Shown here piece after piece: positions 56,487 through 64,000 of a stretch of 64,000 bases of DNA. This DNA comes from Flavobacterium gelidicaeli. Lineage in GTDB: Bacteria; Bacteroidota; Bacteroidia; Flavobacteriales; Flavobacteriaceae. The DNA is taken from positions 1 to 64,000 of the forward strand of contig NZ_JABSNK010000014.1 in NCBI RefSeq assembly GCF_013294005.1, written 5' to 3'. A program made the position numbers and the translations under genes. The number at the start of each line of letters is the position of its first letter. Within the stretch, counting starts at the first letter, position 1. The notes beneath the pieces are model-generated. The model saw only the letters and a program-made list of their open reading frames with translations, had not been told where the DNA came from and searched no databases.

Positions 56487-58478
56487 ATGAATTTTCAAGT
56501 AGTATCAGATTATCAACCAAAAGGAGACCAACCACAAGCCATTGATAAATTAAGTCAAGGAATTGAAGATGGTGAAAAATTCCAAACTTTATTAGGAGTA
56601 ACCGGTTCTGGTAAAACATTTACCGTTGCTAATGTCATTCAGGAAGTACAAAGGCCTACTTTAGTTCTTGCACATAACAAGACGTTGGCGGCACAATTGT
56701 ACTCTGAATTCAAACAATTTTTCCCAAATAATGCTGTGGAATATTTTGTTTCTTATTACGACTATTACCAGCCCGAAGCTTTTATGCCCGTCTCTGGGGT
56801 TTTTATCGAAAAAGACTTGTCTATCAACGAAGAGTTAGAAAAAATGCGTTTAAGCACCACCTCTTCCCTACTTTCAGGCAGACGAGATATTCTGGTTGTG
56901 GCCTCTGTTTCTTGTTTGTATGGTATTGGAAATCCTGTTGAATTTCAGAAAAATGTGATTGAAATTGAAAGGGATCAGGTGATTTCACGTACCAAATTAT
57001 TGCACCAATTAGTACAAAGTTTGTATTCTAGAACGGAAGTTGATTTTACTCCGGGTAATTTTAGAATAAAAGGAGATATTGTTGAAGTGTACCCTAGTTA
57101 TGCTGACGACGCTTTTAGAATTCACTTTTTTGGTGATGAGATTGAAGAAATTGAATCATTTGATGCTACAACTGCTGAAGTAATTGAAAAATTCGAAAAA
57201 CTAACTATATATCCTGCCAATATGTTTGTGACTTCTCCAGATGTATTACAAGGCGCAATCTGGGATATCCAACAAGATTTAGTTAAACAAGTGGATTATT
57301 TTAAGGAAATAGGAAAACCGCTTGAAGCAAAAAGATTAGAGGAAAGAACAAATTTCGATTTAGAAATGATACGGGAATTAGGATATTGTTCAGGGATCGA
57401 AAATTACTCTCGTTATCTAGACGGAAGACTCCCTGGAACAAGGCCCTTTTGCCTTTTGGATTATTTCCCAAAAGATTATTTAATGGTTGTTGATGAAAGT
57501 CACGTAACCTTATCACAAGTACATGCAATGTATGGTGGTGACCGTAGCCGTAAAGAAAATTTAGTTGAATATGGCTTTAGACTCCCTGCAGCAATGGACA
57601 ACCGCCCCTTAAAGTTTGACGAATTTGAAGCAATGCAAAACCAAGTGATCTATGTTTCCGCAACTCCAGCTGATTATGAGCTACAAAAAACTGATGGTGT
57701 AGTTGTAGAGCAAGTGATTCGTCCTACTGGATTATTAGACCCTGTTATCGAAGTTCGCCCAAGTTTAAACCAAATTGATGATCTTATAGAAGAAATTCAT
57801 GTACGTTGTGAATTAGACGAACGTGTATTAGTAACTACGTTAACTAAACGTATGGCTGAGGAATTAGCTAAATACTTAACTAAAGTCAATATACGTTGTC
57901 GCTACATTCACTCTGATATCGATACTTTAGAACGTATTGAGATCATGCAAGACTTACGTAAAGGGCTTTTTGACGTGCTTATTGGTGTCAATTTACTTCG
58001 TGAAGGACTTGATTTACCTGAGGTTTCTTTAGTCGCAATTCTTGATGCTGATAAAGAAGGTTTTTTAAGAAGTCATCGTTCGCTTACGCAAACAATTGGT
58101 CGTGCTGCTCGTAACTTAAACGGAAAAGCAATTTTATATGCAGACAAAATAACAGCCAGCATGCAAAAAACGATAGACGAAACCGACTATCGCAGAACAA
58201 AACAAATTAATTTCAATACTAAAAACCACATTGTTCCTCAAGCACTGAACAAGAAAATAGAAAGTGCTTTTATCAAAAGTCCGTTGATTGAACAAGAATT
58301 AGGCCGTGGACTAGCCGCAGCTGCTGAACCCGAAAACCTATACTTATCAAAACCCGAAATTGACAAATTAATTCGAGAAAAGCGCAAGTCAATGGAAAAA
58401 GCAGCTAAAGAATTAGACTTTATGCAAGCAGCAAAATTACGTGATGAGATTAAAAATCTGCAAAAGCAATTAAACTAG
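56487..58478 (+). CDS. uvrB: Excinuclease ABC subunit B
   Basis: DNA-damage verification helicase of nucleotide excision repair, acting with UvrA and UvrC. The 663 residues show the P loop GVTGSGKT (37-44), the beta-hairpin region YYDYYQPEAF, and VVDESH (Walker B). The helicase motifs VYVSATP and QTIGRAARN follow. The C-terminal UVR domain is RKSMEKAAKELDFMQAAKLR, which binds UvrC. Its stop overlaps by four bases the 3' end of the convergent gene. Confidence 0.98.
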   Translation: MNFQVVSDYQPKGDQPQAIDKLSQGIEDGEKFQTLLGVTGSGKTFTVANVIQEVQRPTLVLAHNKTLAAQLYSEFKQFFPNNAVEYFVSYYDYYQPEAFMPVSGVFIEKDLSINEELEKMRLSTTSSLLSGRRDILVVASVSCLYGIGNPVEFQKNVIEIERDQVISRTKLLHQLVQSLYSRTEVDFTPGNFRIKGDIVEVYPSYADDAFRIHFFGDEIEEIESFDATTAEVIEKFEKLTIYPANMFVTSPDVLQGAIWDIQQDLVKQVDYFKEIGKPLEAKRLEERTNFDLEMIRELGYCSGIENYSRYLDGRLPGTRPFCLLDYFPKDYLMVVDESHVTLSQVHAMYGGDRSRKENLVEYGFRLPAAMDNRPLKFDEFEAMQNQVIYVSATPADYELQKTDGVVVEQVIRPTGLLDPVIEVRPSLNQIDDLIEEIHVRCELDERVLVTTLTKRMAEELAKYLTKVNIRCRYIHSDIDTLERIEIMQDLRKGLFDVLIGVNLLREGLDLPEVSLVAILDADKEGFLRSHRSLTQTIGRAARNLNGKAILYADKITASMQKTIDETDYRRTKQINFNTKNHIVPQALNKKIESAFIKSPLIEQELGRGLAAAAEPENLYLSKPEIDKLIREKRKSMEKAAKELDFMQAAKLRDEIKNLQKQLN

Positions 58479-58876
58479 TCGTGAAATTCTTTGTAAATTT
58501 TTTGTAACGCTTCAGGTGTAATTACTGTATTAGGTGCCTTTTCTATCTTTTTAAGTACTTTTTTAGTCGCATCGGGATTAATCCCCATACTAATAGAAAT
58601 TTGGTGAATTGTGTTCGACTCATTTGTATTCAGTATTTTTCCTTCGTGCATTAAAAATGCCAAACGATAAAACTGCTGCATGCGTCTAAAACCTGTTTTA
58701 GCAGTAATTTTTGGTAAATCTAAAAGAAATAAATTATTGAAATCTCCTTTTTCTAAATCTAGTGCATTGGCAATAACAAATAGAAAATCATAATCTTTTT
58801 TTGGCAAAACACCATCTTCAGTTGAAAAGGCGATCATATCTAGAATTAAATTCTTTTTTTCTTCGTAAGTTTCCAT
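58475..58876 (-). CDS. TerB-like helical protein
   Basis: A 133-residue, all-helical cytoplasmic protein with the general pattern of TerB/tellurite-resistance-like proteins (ILDMIAFSTEDGVLPKKDYDFLFVIANAL … LAFLMHEGKILNTNESNTI). Acidic residues in the first helix and the loop match the metal-binding area of TerB. The function is unknown, and the TerB label is by resemblance only. It converges with uvrB and overlaps it by four bases. Confidence 0.5.
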   Translation of the reverse strand: METYEEKKNLILDMIAFSTEDGVLPKKDYDFLFVIANALDLEKGDFNNLFLLDLPKITAKTGFRRMQQFYRLAFLMHEGKILNTNESNTIHQISISMGINPDATKKVLKKIEKAPNTVITPEALQKIYKEFHD

Positions 58877-58928
58877 TATATATTTTTTTAGCTAAAATAT
58901 CGTTTTTAATACTAAAACCCAAGAACAA

Positions 58929-59732
58929 ATGATGATTAAACAATTTTGGCTGTTTTTTATATTTTTTTTTCTAACAAGTAAAAACATATCCCAAAATATA
59001 ACAAAGTCGAAACAGATGAGTACTTTCATAATTGAAGCACCACAATTACATACTCAAAAGAAGATTTGGGTCTACCTCCCAAAAAACTATGCTACTTCCC
59101 TAAAAAAATTTCCAGTTTTATACATGCATGATGCTCAAAATTTATTTGACGCAAAAACTGCATACGCTGGAGAATGGAATATAGATGAAAAATTAGACAG
59201 TTTGAACGCTGAAATAATTGTTATAGGAATCGAACATGGTAATGAAAAACGCATAACTGAATTAACTCCCTATAAAAATCAAAAATATGGAGGCGGAAAT
59301 GCAGATAATTATCTTGATTTTATTGTGAATACATTAAAACCAAAAATAGACAATACATATCAAACAAAAAGTAATCGTAAAAATACACTAATAATGGGAA
59401 GTTCTCTTGGAGGTTTAGTTTCTTACTATGCTATCTTAAAATACCCCAATGTATTTGGTAAAGCAGGAATATTCTCTCCGTCCTTTTGGTTTTCAGATCA
59501 AATCTATTCTGATACGGAAAAAACTAAAGATATAAAGACAAAAATTTATTTACTATGTGGTGCTAACGAAGGTGATGATATGGTTCAAGATATGCAAAAA
59601 ATGGCACTTTTACTTCAGTCTAAAATTAAAAGAAAAAGTCAATTAACATCAAAAGTTATCAAAGGGGGACAACACAATGAAAAATTATGGCGTGAAAATT
59701 TTACTAACACTCTTTTATGGCTAGGATATTAA
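58929..59732 (+). CDS. Exported putative esterase (alpha/beta hydrolase)
   Basis: The 267 residues begin with a Sec signal (IKQFWLFFIFFFLTSKNIS, cleavage uncertain). The esterase fold of the esterase D/YbbA-like group is visible: VYLPKNYATSLKKFPVLYMHD, the elbow LIMGSSLGGLVSYY with the nucleophile Ser near residue 155, and a late His in GGQHNEKLWR. Relatives act on siderophores, feruloyl esters or peptides. No siderophore genes are nearby, so the substrate is open. Confidence 0.82.
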   Translation: MMIKQFWLFFIFFFLTSKNISQNITKSKQMSTFIIEAPQLHTQKKIWVYLPKNYATSLKKFPVLYMHDAQNLFDAKTAYAGEWNIDEKLDSLNAEIIVIGIEHGNEKRITELTPYKNQKYGGGNADNYLDFIVNTLKPKIDNTYQTKSNRKNTLIMGSSLGGLVSYYAILKYPNVFGKAGIFSPSFWFSDQIYSDTEKTKDIKTKIYLLCGANEGDDMVQDMQKMALLLQSKIKRKSQLTSKVIKGGQHNEKLWRENFTNTLLWLGY

Positions 59733-59793
59733 GTAATTTACTATATTTATTAAAGACTATTTTATACTCAAAACTATTTATCCTATATTAATT

Positions 59794-60804
59794 ATGAAAC
59801 TTCAATTAAAAGCATACGATCTAAAACTAAAACACACCTTTACAATTTCACGAGTTTCGATTGATGTGCAACCTTCATTGATTGTAGTATTAACAGGTGA
59901 TGGTTTTACTGGCTATGGAGCGGCTACGGCTAATCCATATTACAATATTACGGTGCCAATAATGATAGCGAATTTAAATAAAATCAAACTTCTAATTGAA
60001 TCATCTGGCACTGAAACTCCAGAAGAATTTTGGATAAAAATGCACCCTTACTTAAAAGAGGATCTCTTCTCGCTTTGTGCACTTGACATGGCTTACACGG
60101 ATTTGTACGCTCGTAAAAGAAAACAAAAACTATATGAATATTGGAACTATTCTATCAAAGACAATCCGTTGACAAACTATACTATTGGTATAGCTTCTGT
60201 AGAGAAAATGGTAAAAAAAATGAAGGAACTCCCTTGGCCTATATATAAAATAAAATTAGGTACAAAAGAGGATATCGAAATCATAACAGAATTAAGAAAA
60301 CACACTAAAGCCGTTTTTAGAGTCGATGCAAATTGCGGTTGGGGAATTGAAGAAACAATCAATAACGCTGTAATTTTAAAAGAATTAGGTGTAGAATTCA
60401 TAGAACAACCCCTAAAAGCGGATAACTGGATTGGTCATAAAGAGGTTTTTAAACACACTGTTTTACCCATAATTGCTGATGAAAGTTGCATAGTTGAAGA
60501 AGACATTACTAAATGTCACAATCATTTTCATGGTGTTAATATCAAATTGATGAAATGTGGCGGATTAACTCCTGCTAGAAGAATGCTGGAGGAAGCAAAA
60601 AAATTGGGACTTAAAACTATGGTAGGTTGTATGACTGAGTCTACTGTAGGTATTTCAGCAATTGCGCATTTACTGCCTCAATTGGATTATGTAGATATGG
60701 ATGGCGCACTGTTACTAGAAGAATATATTGCAACCGGAGTAACACTTAATTACGGAAAAGTAAGCTATGCTGATCATGATGGAACTGGCGTTGTCTTATT
60801 ATAA
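59794..60804 (+). CDS. Dipeptide epimerase (L-Ala-D/L-Glu epimerase type)
   Basis: Enolase-superfamily enzyme likely to interconvert L-Ala-D-Glu and L-Ala-L-Glu during murein recycling. The 336 residues show the muconate-lactonizing subgroup catalytic set: KIKLG with the KxK lysines (near 153-155), FRVDANCGW (Asp), IEQPL (Glu) and PIIADES (Asp), then VNIKLMKCGGLTPA with the second catalytic lysine, and the closing MDGALLLEE. Substrate preference is not fixed by sequence alone. It follows the esterase gene by 61 bases. Confidence 0.85.
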   Translation: MKLQLKAYDLKLKHTFTISRVSIDVQPSLIVVLTGDGFTGYGAATANPYYNITVPIMIANLNKIKLLIESSGTETPEEFWIKMHPYLKEDLFSLCALDMAYTDLYARKRKQKLYEYWNYSIKDNPLTNYTIGIASVEKMVKKMKELPWPIYKIKLGTKEDIEIITELRKHTKAVFRVDANCGWGIEETINNAVILKELGVEFIEQPLKADNWIGHKEVFKHTVLPIIADESCIVEEDITKCHNHFHGVNIKLMKCGGLTPARRMLEEAKKLGLKTMVGCMTESTVGISAIAHLLPQLDYVDMDGALLLEEYIATGVTLNYGKVSYADHDGTGVVLL

Positions 60805-60843
60805 AACACCATTTTTAATTCGTTTCAAATTAATATAAAAACG

Positions 60844-60851
60844 TACCTTTG
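60844..60851 (+). promoter_or_regulatory. Promoter of the DUF1456 gene (-7 element TACCTTTG)
   Basis: TACCTTTG, 17 bases before the TTG start codon at 60869. Confidence 0.55.
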
Positions 60852-60868
60852 TAAAAAAACATAACACC

Positions 60869-61333
60869 TTGACAAATAACGATATCTTTAAGAAATTGCG
60901 TGTGGCATTAATGCTACGTGACGATCAAATAGTTGAAATTTTGGAATTAGTAGATTTCAGAATAACTAAATCAGAATTAGGAGCTTTTTTCCGTGATGAA
61001 AAACATGAGAACTACATGGAATGTGGTGACCAAGTTTTGCGTAACTTTTTGAATGCATTAGTAATTCATTTAAGAGGAACAAAAGAGAATCCAAAAAACC
61101 CTAATGCTGTTTTAGCAAAGCACAAAGCTGAGATTCCTGCAAAAGCATCTACTAAGGAAAGAACTGAATTTAAAGCAAAACCTAGAGATGACGAAAAGTC
61201 TAGAGGTGATCAAAGTCCTTCAGAATCTAGTACAGCTAAAAAACCTTTCAAAAAACAATATCCTAAAGGAAACAACAAAACACAAGTTGTGGAAAAAGTG
61301 AAATTTAATTTTGGGAAAAATAAAAAAGCATAA
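60869..61333 (+). CDS. DUF1456 family protein
   Basis: A 154-residue protein whose first 70 residues carry the tandem helical unit of DUF1456 (NNDIFKKLRVALMLRDDQIVEILEL; FRITKSELGAFFRDEKHENYM), related to E. coli YehS. The last half is basic, Lys-, Ser- and Pro-rich and low in complexity, so it may be disordered. The start is TTG at 60869. The alignment of the N-terminus (MTNND…) to the family supports it, no in-frame ATG lies near upstream, and the first internal ATG at codon 15 would cut the first helix. It is followed by the SDR gene after three bases. Confidence 0.8.
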   Translation: MTNNDIFKKLRVALMLRDDQIVEILELVDFRITKSELGAFFRDEKHENYMECGDQVLRNFLNALVIHLRGTKENPKNPNAVLAKHKAEIPAKASTKERTEFKAKPRDDEKSRGDQSPSESSTAKKPFKKQYPKGNNKTQVVEKVKFNFGKNKKA

Positions 61334-61336
61334 CAA

Positions 61337-61996
61337 ATGAAAACGGCTTTAATAATAGGAAGCACTGGTTTAATTGGTGCTCAACTATTACAAAATCTTT
61401 TGGATAATACTGATTATGAAAAGGTAATCGCTTTTAACAGGGCAGATACAGGTATTAAGCATCCCAAATTATCTGAAAAGATTATTGATTTTGACAAGCC
61501 CGAAACTTATGAAAATAGTATTAAAGGAGACGATTTCTTTTGCACTATAGGTACAACTATAAAACAAGCAGGAAGCAAAGAATCCTTTAAAAAAGTAGAC
61601 TTTGAATATCCAAAACAGTTTGCCACTTTAGCTTCTAAGAATGGTGTGAAACAATTTTTGCTAATTTCATCTATGGGTGCTGATTCAAAATCGGATAGTT
61701 TTTACTTGAAGACTAAAGGCGAAATAGAAGACTTTCTTAAAGCTACTCCATTTAAAGGTATAACCATCGTTAGACCATCACTACTCTTAGGAGATCGTAA
61801 AGAATTTAGATTTGGAGAAAAAATAGGCGGTTTTTTAATGAAGACCTTCTCCTTTTTATTCATTGGAAAACTAAAAAATTACAAACCTATTCAAAGTATG
61901 ACTGTAGCAAAAGCGTTAGAACTTATTGCTCAAAAAGAAATCTCAGGATTCAAAATATACAATTCAGCAGAAATTGAAGCAATAGCAAATCCGTAA
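61337..61996 (+). CDS. Atypical short-chain dehydrogenase (NAD(P)-binding)
   Basis: A 219-residue Rossmann protein with the nucleotide motif IGSTGLIGAQLLQNLL at the N-terminus. The catalytic YxxxK pair is present as FYLKTKGEIE, with SSM upstream (LLISSMGADSKSD). The C-terminal region is short, as in the HTATIP2/CC3-like and NmrA-like atypical SDRs, which may be sensors or oxidoreductases. The substrate is unknown. It is three bases downstream of the DUF1456 gene and shares its transcript. Confidence 0.8.
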   Translation: MKTALIIGSTGLIGAQLLQNLLDNTDYEKVIAFNRADTGIKHPKLSEKIIDFDKPETYENSIKGDDFFCTIGTTIKQAGSKESFKKVDFEYPKQFATLASKNGVKQFLLISSMGADSKSDSFYLKTKGEIEDFLKATPFKGITIVRPSLLLGDRKEFRFGEKIGGFLMKTFSFLFIGKLKNYKPIQSMTVAKALELIAQKEISGFKIYNSAEIEAIANP

Positions 61997-62044
61997 TTAA
62001 TAACTATTTCGCTACTTTGTTTTTTTATTCGATAGTATAATAAC

Positions 62045-62077
62045 AAAAAAATCCTGAGCTCACACTCAGGATTTTTT
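62045..62077. terminator. Bidirectional terminator between the SDR gene and sucC
   Basis: AAAAAAATCCTGAG (62045-62058) pairs with CTCAGGATTTTTT (62065-62077) around a short loop. Confidence 0.9.
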
Positions 62078-62097
62078 AATATATATGACTTTTCTAA

Positions 62098-63291
62098 TTA
62101 AGAAAGTGCTGCTTTTACTTGATCAGCTGCTTCTTGAAATTCAACAGCAGATAAGATTGGCATTCCTGAATTATCAATTAATTCTTTTGCAATTGCTGCA
62201 TTAGTACCTTGTAAACGAACAATGATTGGTACTTTAATAGCGTCACCCATATTTTTGTAAGCATCTACAACTCCTTGTGCCACACGGTCACAACGAACAA
62301 TACCTCCAAAGATGTTAATCAAAATTGCTTTTACGTTAGGATCTTTTAAGATAATACGGAAAGCAGTTTCAACACGTTTTGCATCAGCAGTTCCACCTAC
62401 GTCTAGGAAGTTAGCAGGCTCAAAACCAGCATACTTAATTAAATCCATAGTTGCCATTGCTAATCCAGCTCCGTTAACCATACATCCTACAGTACCATCA
62501 AGATCTACGTAGTTTAATCCTACTTCTTTAGCTTCAACTTCGATTGGATTTTCTTCAAGAATATCACGCATCTCAGCATATTTCTTTTGTCTGTATAAAG
62601 CATTATCATCAATATTTACTTTAGCATCAACAGCTAAAATTTTATTGTCAGATGTTTTTAATACTGGGTTAATTTCGAACATTGAAGCATCAGATCCAAT
62701 GTAAGCATTATATAAAGCATCGATAAATTTTACCATTTCTTTAAAAGCATTCCCTGAAAGACCTAAGTTAAAAGCAATTCTTCTTGCTTGAAAACCTTGT
62801 AAACCTACAGATGGGTCAACTTCTTCAGTAAAAATTAAGTGCGGAGTATGTTCAGCAACTTCTTCAATATCCATTCCACCTTCAGTAGAATACATAATCA
62901 TATTACGACCAGTAGCTCTGTTTAAAAGTACAGATACATAAAATTCTGAAGTTTCAGATTCACCAGGATAATAAACATCTTCAGCAACTAAAACTTTGTG
63001 TACTTTTTTACCTTCAGCAGAAGTTTGAGGAGTAACTAACTGCATACCAATAATTTGACCTGCAACCTCTTCAAGTTGTGCTAAATTTTTGGCAAGTTTA
63101 ACTCCACCACCTTTACCACGTCCACCTGCATGAACTTGTGCTTTAACAACATACCAACTCGTTCCCGTTTCAGTAGTTAATTGTTTTGCAGCAGCAACAG
63201 CTTCAACTGCATTATTAGCAACGATTCCACGTTGAATGCGAACTCCGTAGCTAGCTAAAATCTCTTTTCCTTGATATTCGTGTATGTTCAT
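62098..63291 (-). CDS. sucC: Succinyl-CoA ligase (ADP-forming) beta subunit
   Basis: TCA-cycle enzyme that makes ATP or GTP from succinyl-CoA, together with the alpha subunit SucD, which is not in this window. The 397 residues start MNIHEYQGKEILASYGV. The ATP-grasp domain has VHAGGRGKGGGVKLAK (about 55-70). The later EINPVLKT and LDVGGTADAKRVE belong to the phosphate and CoA region, followed by NIFGGIVRCDRVA. It has its own promoter at 63341. Confidence 0.97.
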   Translation of the reverse strand: MNIHEYQGKEILASYGVRIQRGIVANNAVEAVAAAKQLTTETGTSWYVVKAQVHAGGRGKGGGVKLAKNLAQLEEVAGQIIGMQLVTPQTSAEGKKVHKVLVAEDVYYPGESETSEFYVSVLLNRATGRNMIMYSTEGGMDIEEVAEHTPHLIFTEEVDPSVGLQGFQARRIAFNLGLSGNAFKEMVKFIDALYNAYIGSDASMFEINPVLKTSDNKILAVDAKVNIDDNALYRQKKYAEMRDILEENPIEVEAKEVGLNYVDLDGTVGCMVNGAGLAMATMDLIKYAGFEPANFLDVGGTADAKRVETAFRIILKDPNVKAILINIFGGIVRCDRVAQGVVDAYKNMGDAIKVPIIVRLQGTNAAIAKELIDNSGMPILSAVEFQEAADQVKAALS

Positions 63292-63340
63292 AATATAGAA
63301 TTTGTCTGAATCCTGAATTTATTTCAGAATATAAGTGGTA

Positions 63341-63348
63341 CAAAAATA
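63341..63348 (-). promoter_or_regulatory. sucC promoter (-7 element TATTTTTG)
   Basis: TATTTTTG on the minus strand, 49 bases before the sucC ATG. Confidence 0.6.
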
Positions 63349-63704
63349 GCAAAATTCATCTAAACAGAGAAATCTTTTTCTTTATTTAAAAGATCTTATC
63401 TGCTATTATTTATTTTACAGCTTTTATTTTACAATTTCATCAAACTTGAAAGAGTGCTTTTTTACAAAATTAGCATTTATAAAGTGGTTTAAAAAACAAC
63501 TATAACGATTGATTTTTTTATCTAAAACCATCAAAAACATCCTATCATAGCGCTAAACTAGGTTCTTAATAAAAAGCGATTATCAATTTGGCAATGCAAC
63601 TATAGCTAAAAATTATTATTATCATTTATTAAACCTTTTTCTATTATAAGTGTAAAAATAAAGGCTTTTAACCTATTTCAATGCATTATGTTTAACGAAA
63701 ACTT

Positions 63705-63712
63705 TATTTTTG
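63705..63712 (+). promoter_or_regulatory. gltB promoter (-7 element TATTTTTG)
   Basis: TATTTTTG, 19 bases before the gltB ATG. The stretch 63349-63704 between this and the sucC promoter is AT-rich and I see no gene in it. Confidence 0.6.
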
Positions 63713-63731
63713 TATAAAAAAAATATAGAGC

Positions 63732-64000
63732 ATGAAAGTTAAAGAACAAGGCCTTTATTTGCCAGAATTTGAACATGACAACTGTGGCGCAGGATTTATT
63801 TGTAACTTAAACGGAATAAAATCGAATGATATTATTCATAAAGCCCTCGATATCTTAATAAAATTAGAACATCGTGGAGCGGTAAGTGCAGATGGAAGAA
63901 CGGGTGATGGTGCAGGAATCCTTTTTGACATCCCTCATAACTTTTTTAAAAAAGTATGTGATTTTGAAATTCCAGAAACAAGAGAATATGCTGTAGGAAT
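63732..64000 (+). CDS. gltB: Glutamate synthase large subunit, N-terminal part (cut by window end)
   Basis: The first 89 codons of the class II glutamine amidotransferase domain. A 17-residue propeptide ends before the predicted nucleophile Cys18 in HDNCGAGFI, which is exposed by autocatalytic removal of the propeptide in known GltB enzymes. LEHRGAVSADGRTGDGAG is the next conserved block. The enzyme makes two glutamates from glutamine and 2-oxoglutarate. The rest, and any gltD partner, lie to the right. Confidence 0.92.
   Translation, partial: MKVKEQGLYLPEFEHDNCGAGFICNLNGIKSNDIIHKALDILIKLEHRGAVSADGRTGDGAGILFDIPHNFFKKVCDFEIPETREYAVG

Overview
The window is low-GC DNA (about one third G+C by eye) from a Flavobacteriaceae chromosome, most likely Flavobacterium. 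Three kinds of evidence support this. About twenty genes are preceded by the Bacteroidetes primary-sigma -7 element TAnnTTTG, while Shine-Dalgarno sites are almost absent. Several families are typical of the group: DUF3276/PUR protein, DUF4249 lipoprotein with a TonB receptor, monomeric isocitrate dehydrogenase, and a cyclophilin-FKBP fusion. Structured intergenic repeats of a kind I associate with flavobacterial genomes are also present. I see no rRNA, tRNA, CRISPR array or prophage. Most of the window is housekeeping and envelope genes in short operons, many separated by clear hairpin terminators.

Layout. 0-6 kb: the 3' tail of a decayed IS30-type transposase, an MscS channel, katG, a secreted XAC2610-like protein and a pseudogene with two in-frame stops. 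6-16 kb: a TrmH-type methyltransferase, a sirtuin, purB, a CPA2 cation/proton antiporter, guaB, an HMG-CoA-lyase-like gene, a SatD-like regulator with a DUF3307 membrane protein, and pyrD. 16-28 kb: a secreted histidine phosphatase, pepT, a lipoprotein with a duplicated RskA-like domain, an OmpR-type two-component system, nusB-yajC, leucine dehydrogenase, an ABC exporter half, a PUR protein and a second MscS channel. 28-40 kb: a P-type ATPase, a sulfurtransferase, an NTF2-like lipoprotein, a CsaA-like protein, thiol proteins, the PPIase fusion, an MFS exporter, a hydrolase, an M3 peptidase and a DinB-like protein. 40-48 kb: trmD, a three-gene insertion, rplS and icd. 48-64 kb: TonB receptor plus DUF4249, thiamine pyrophosphokinase, rlmF, a second TonB receptor, uvrB, a TerB-like protein, an esterase, a dipeptide epimerase, a DUF1456 protein, an SDR-like protein, sucC and the start of gltB.

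The most interesting locus is 40974-44664. Between trmD and rplS, which are neighbours in many bacteria, sit three tightly packed genes. The first encodes a small protein that ends exactly in Gly-Gly and has a MoaD/ThiS/ubiquitin-like tail. The second encodes an 842-residue DUF4132 protein. The third encodes a MoeB/ThiF/E1-like adenylyltransferase that keeps the catalytic cysteine but has lost the zinc-binding CxxC pairs. No molybdopterin or thiamine biosynthesis genes, E2 or JAB peptidase lie nearby. This looks like a compact ubiquitin-like activation or conjugation system with DUF4132 as target or effector; that role is inference.

Other points of interest are two related families of structured intergenic elements, a 28-bp phased repeat upstream of the SatD-like gene, several promoters so close to the start codon that the mRNA may be leaderless, and an ABC half-transporter with the degenerate catalytic residue typical of heterodimer partners but no adjacent partner.
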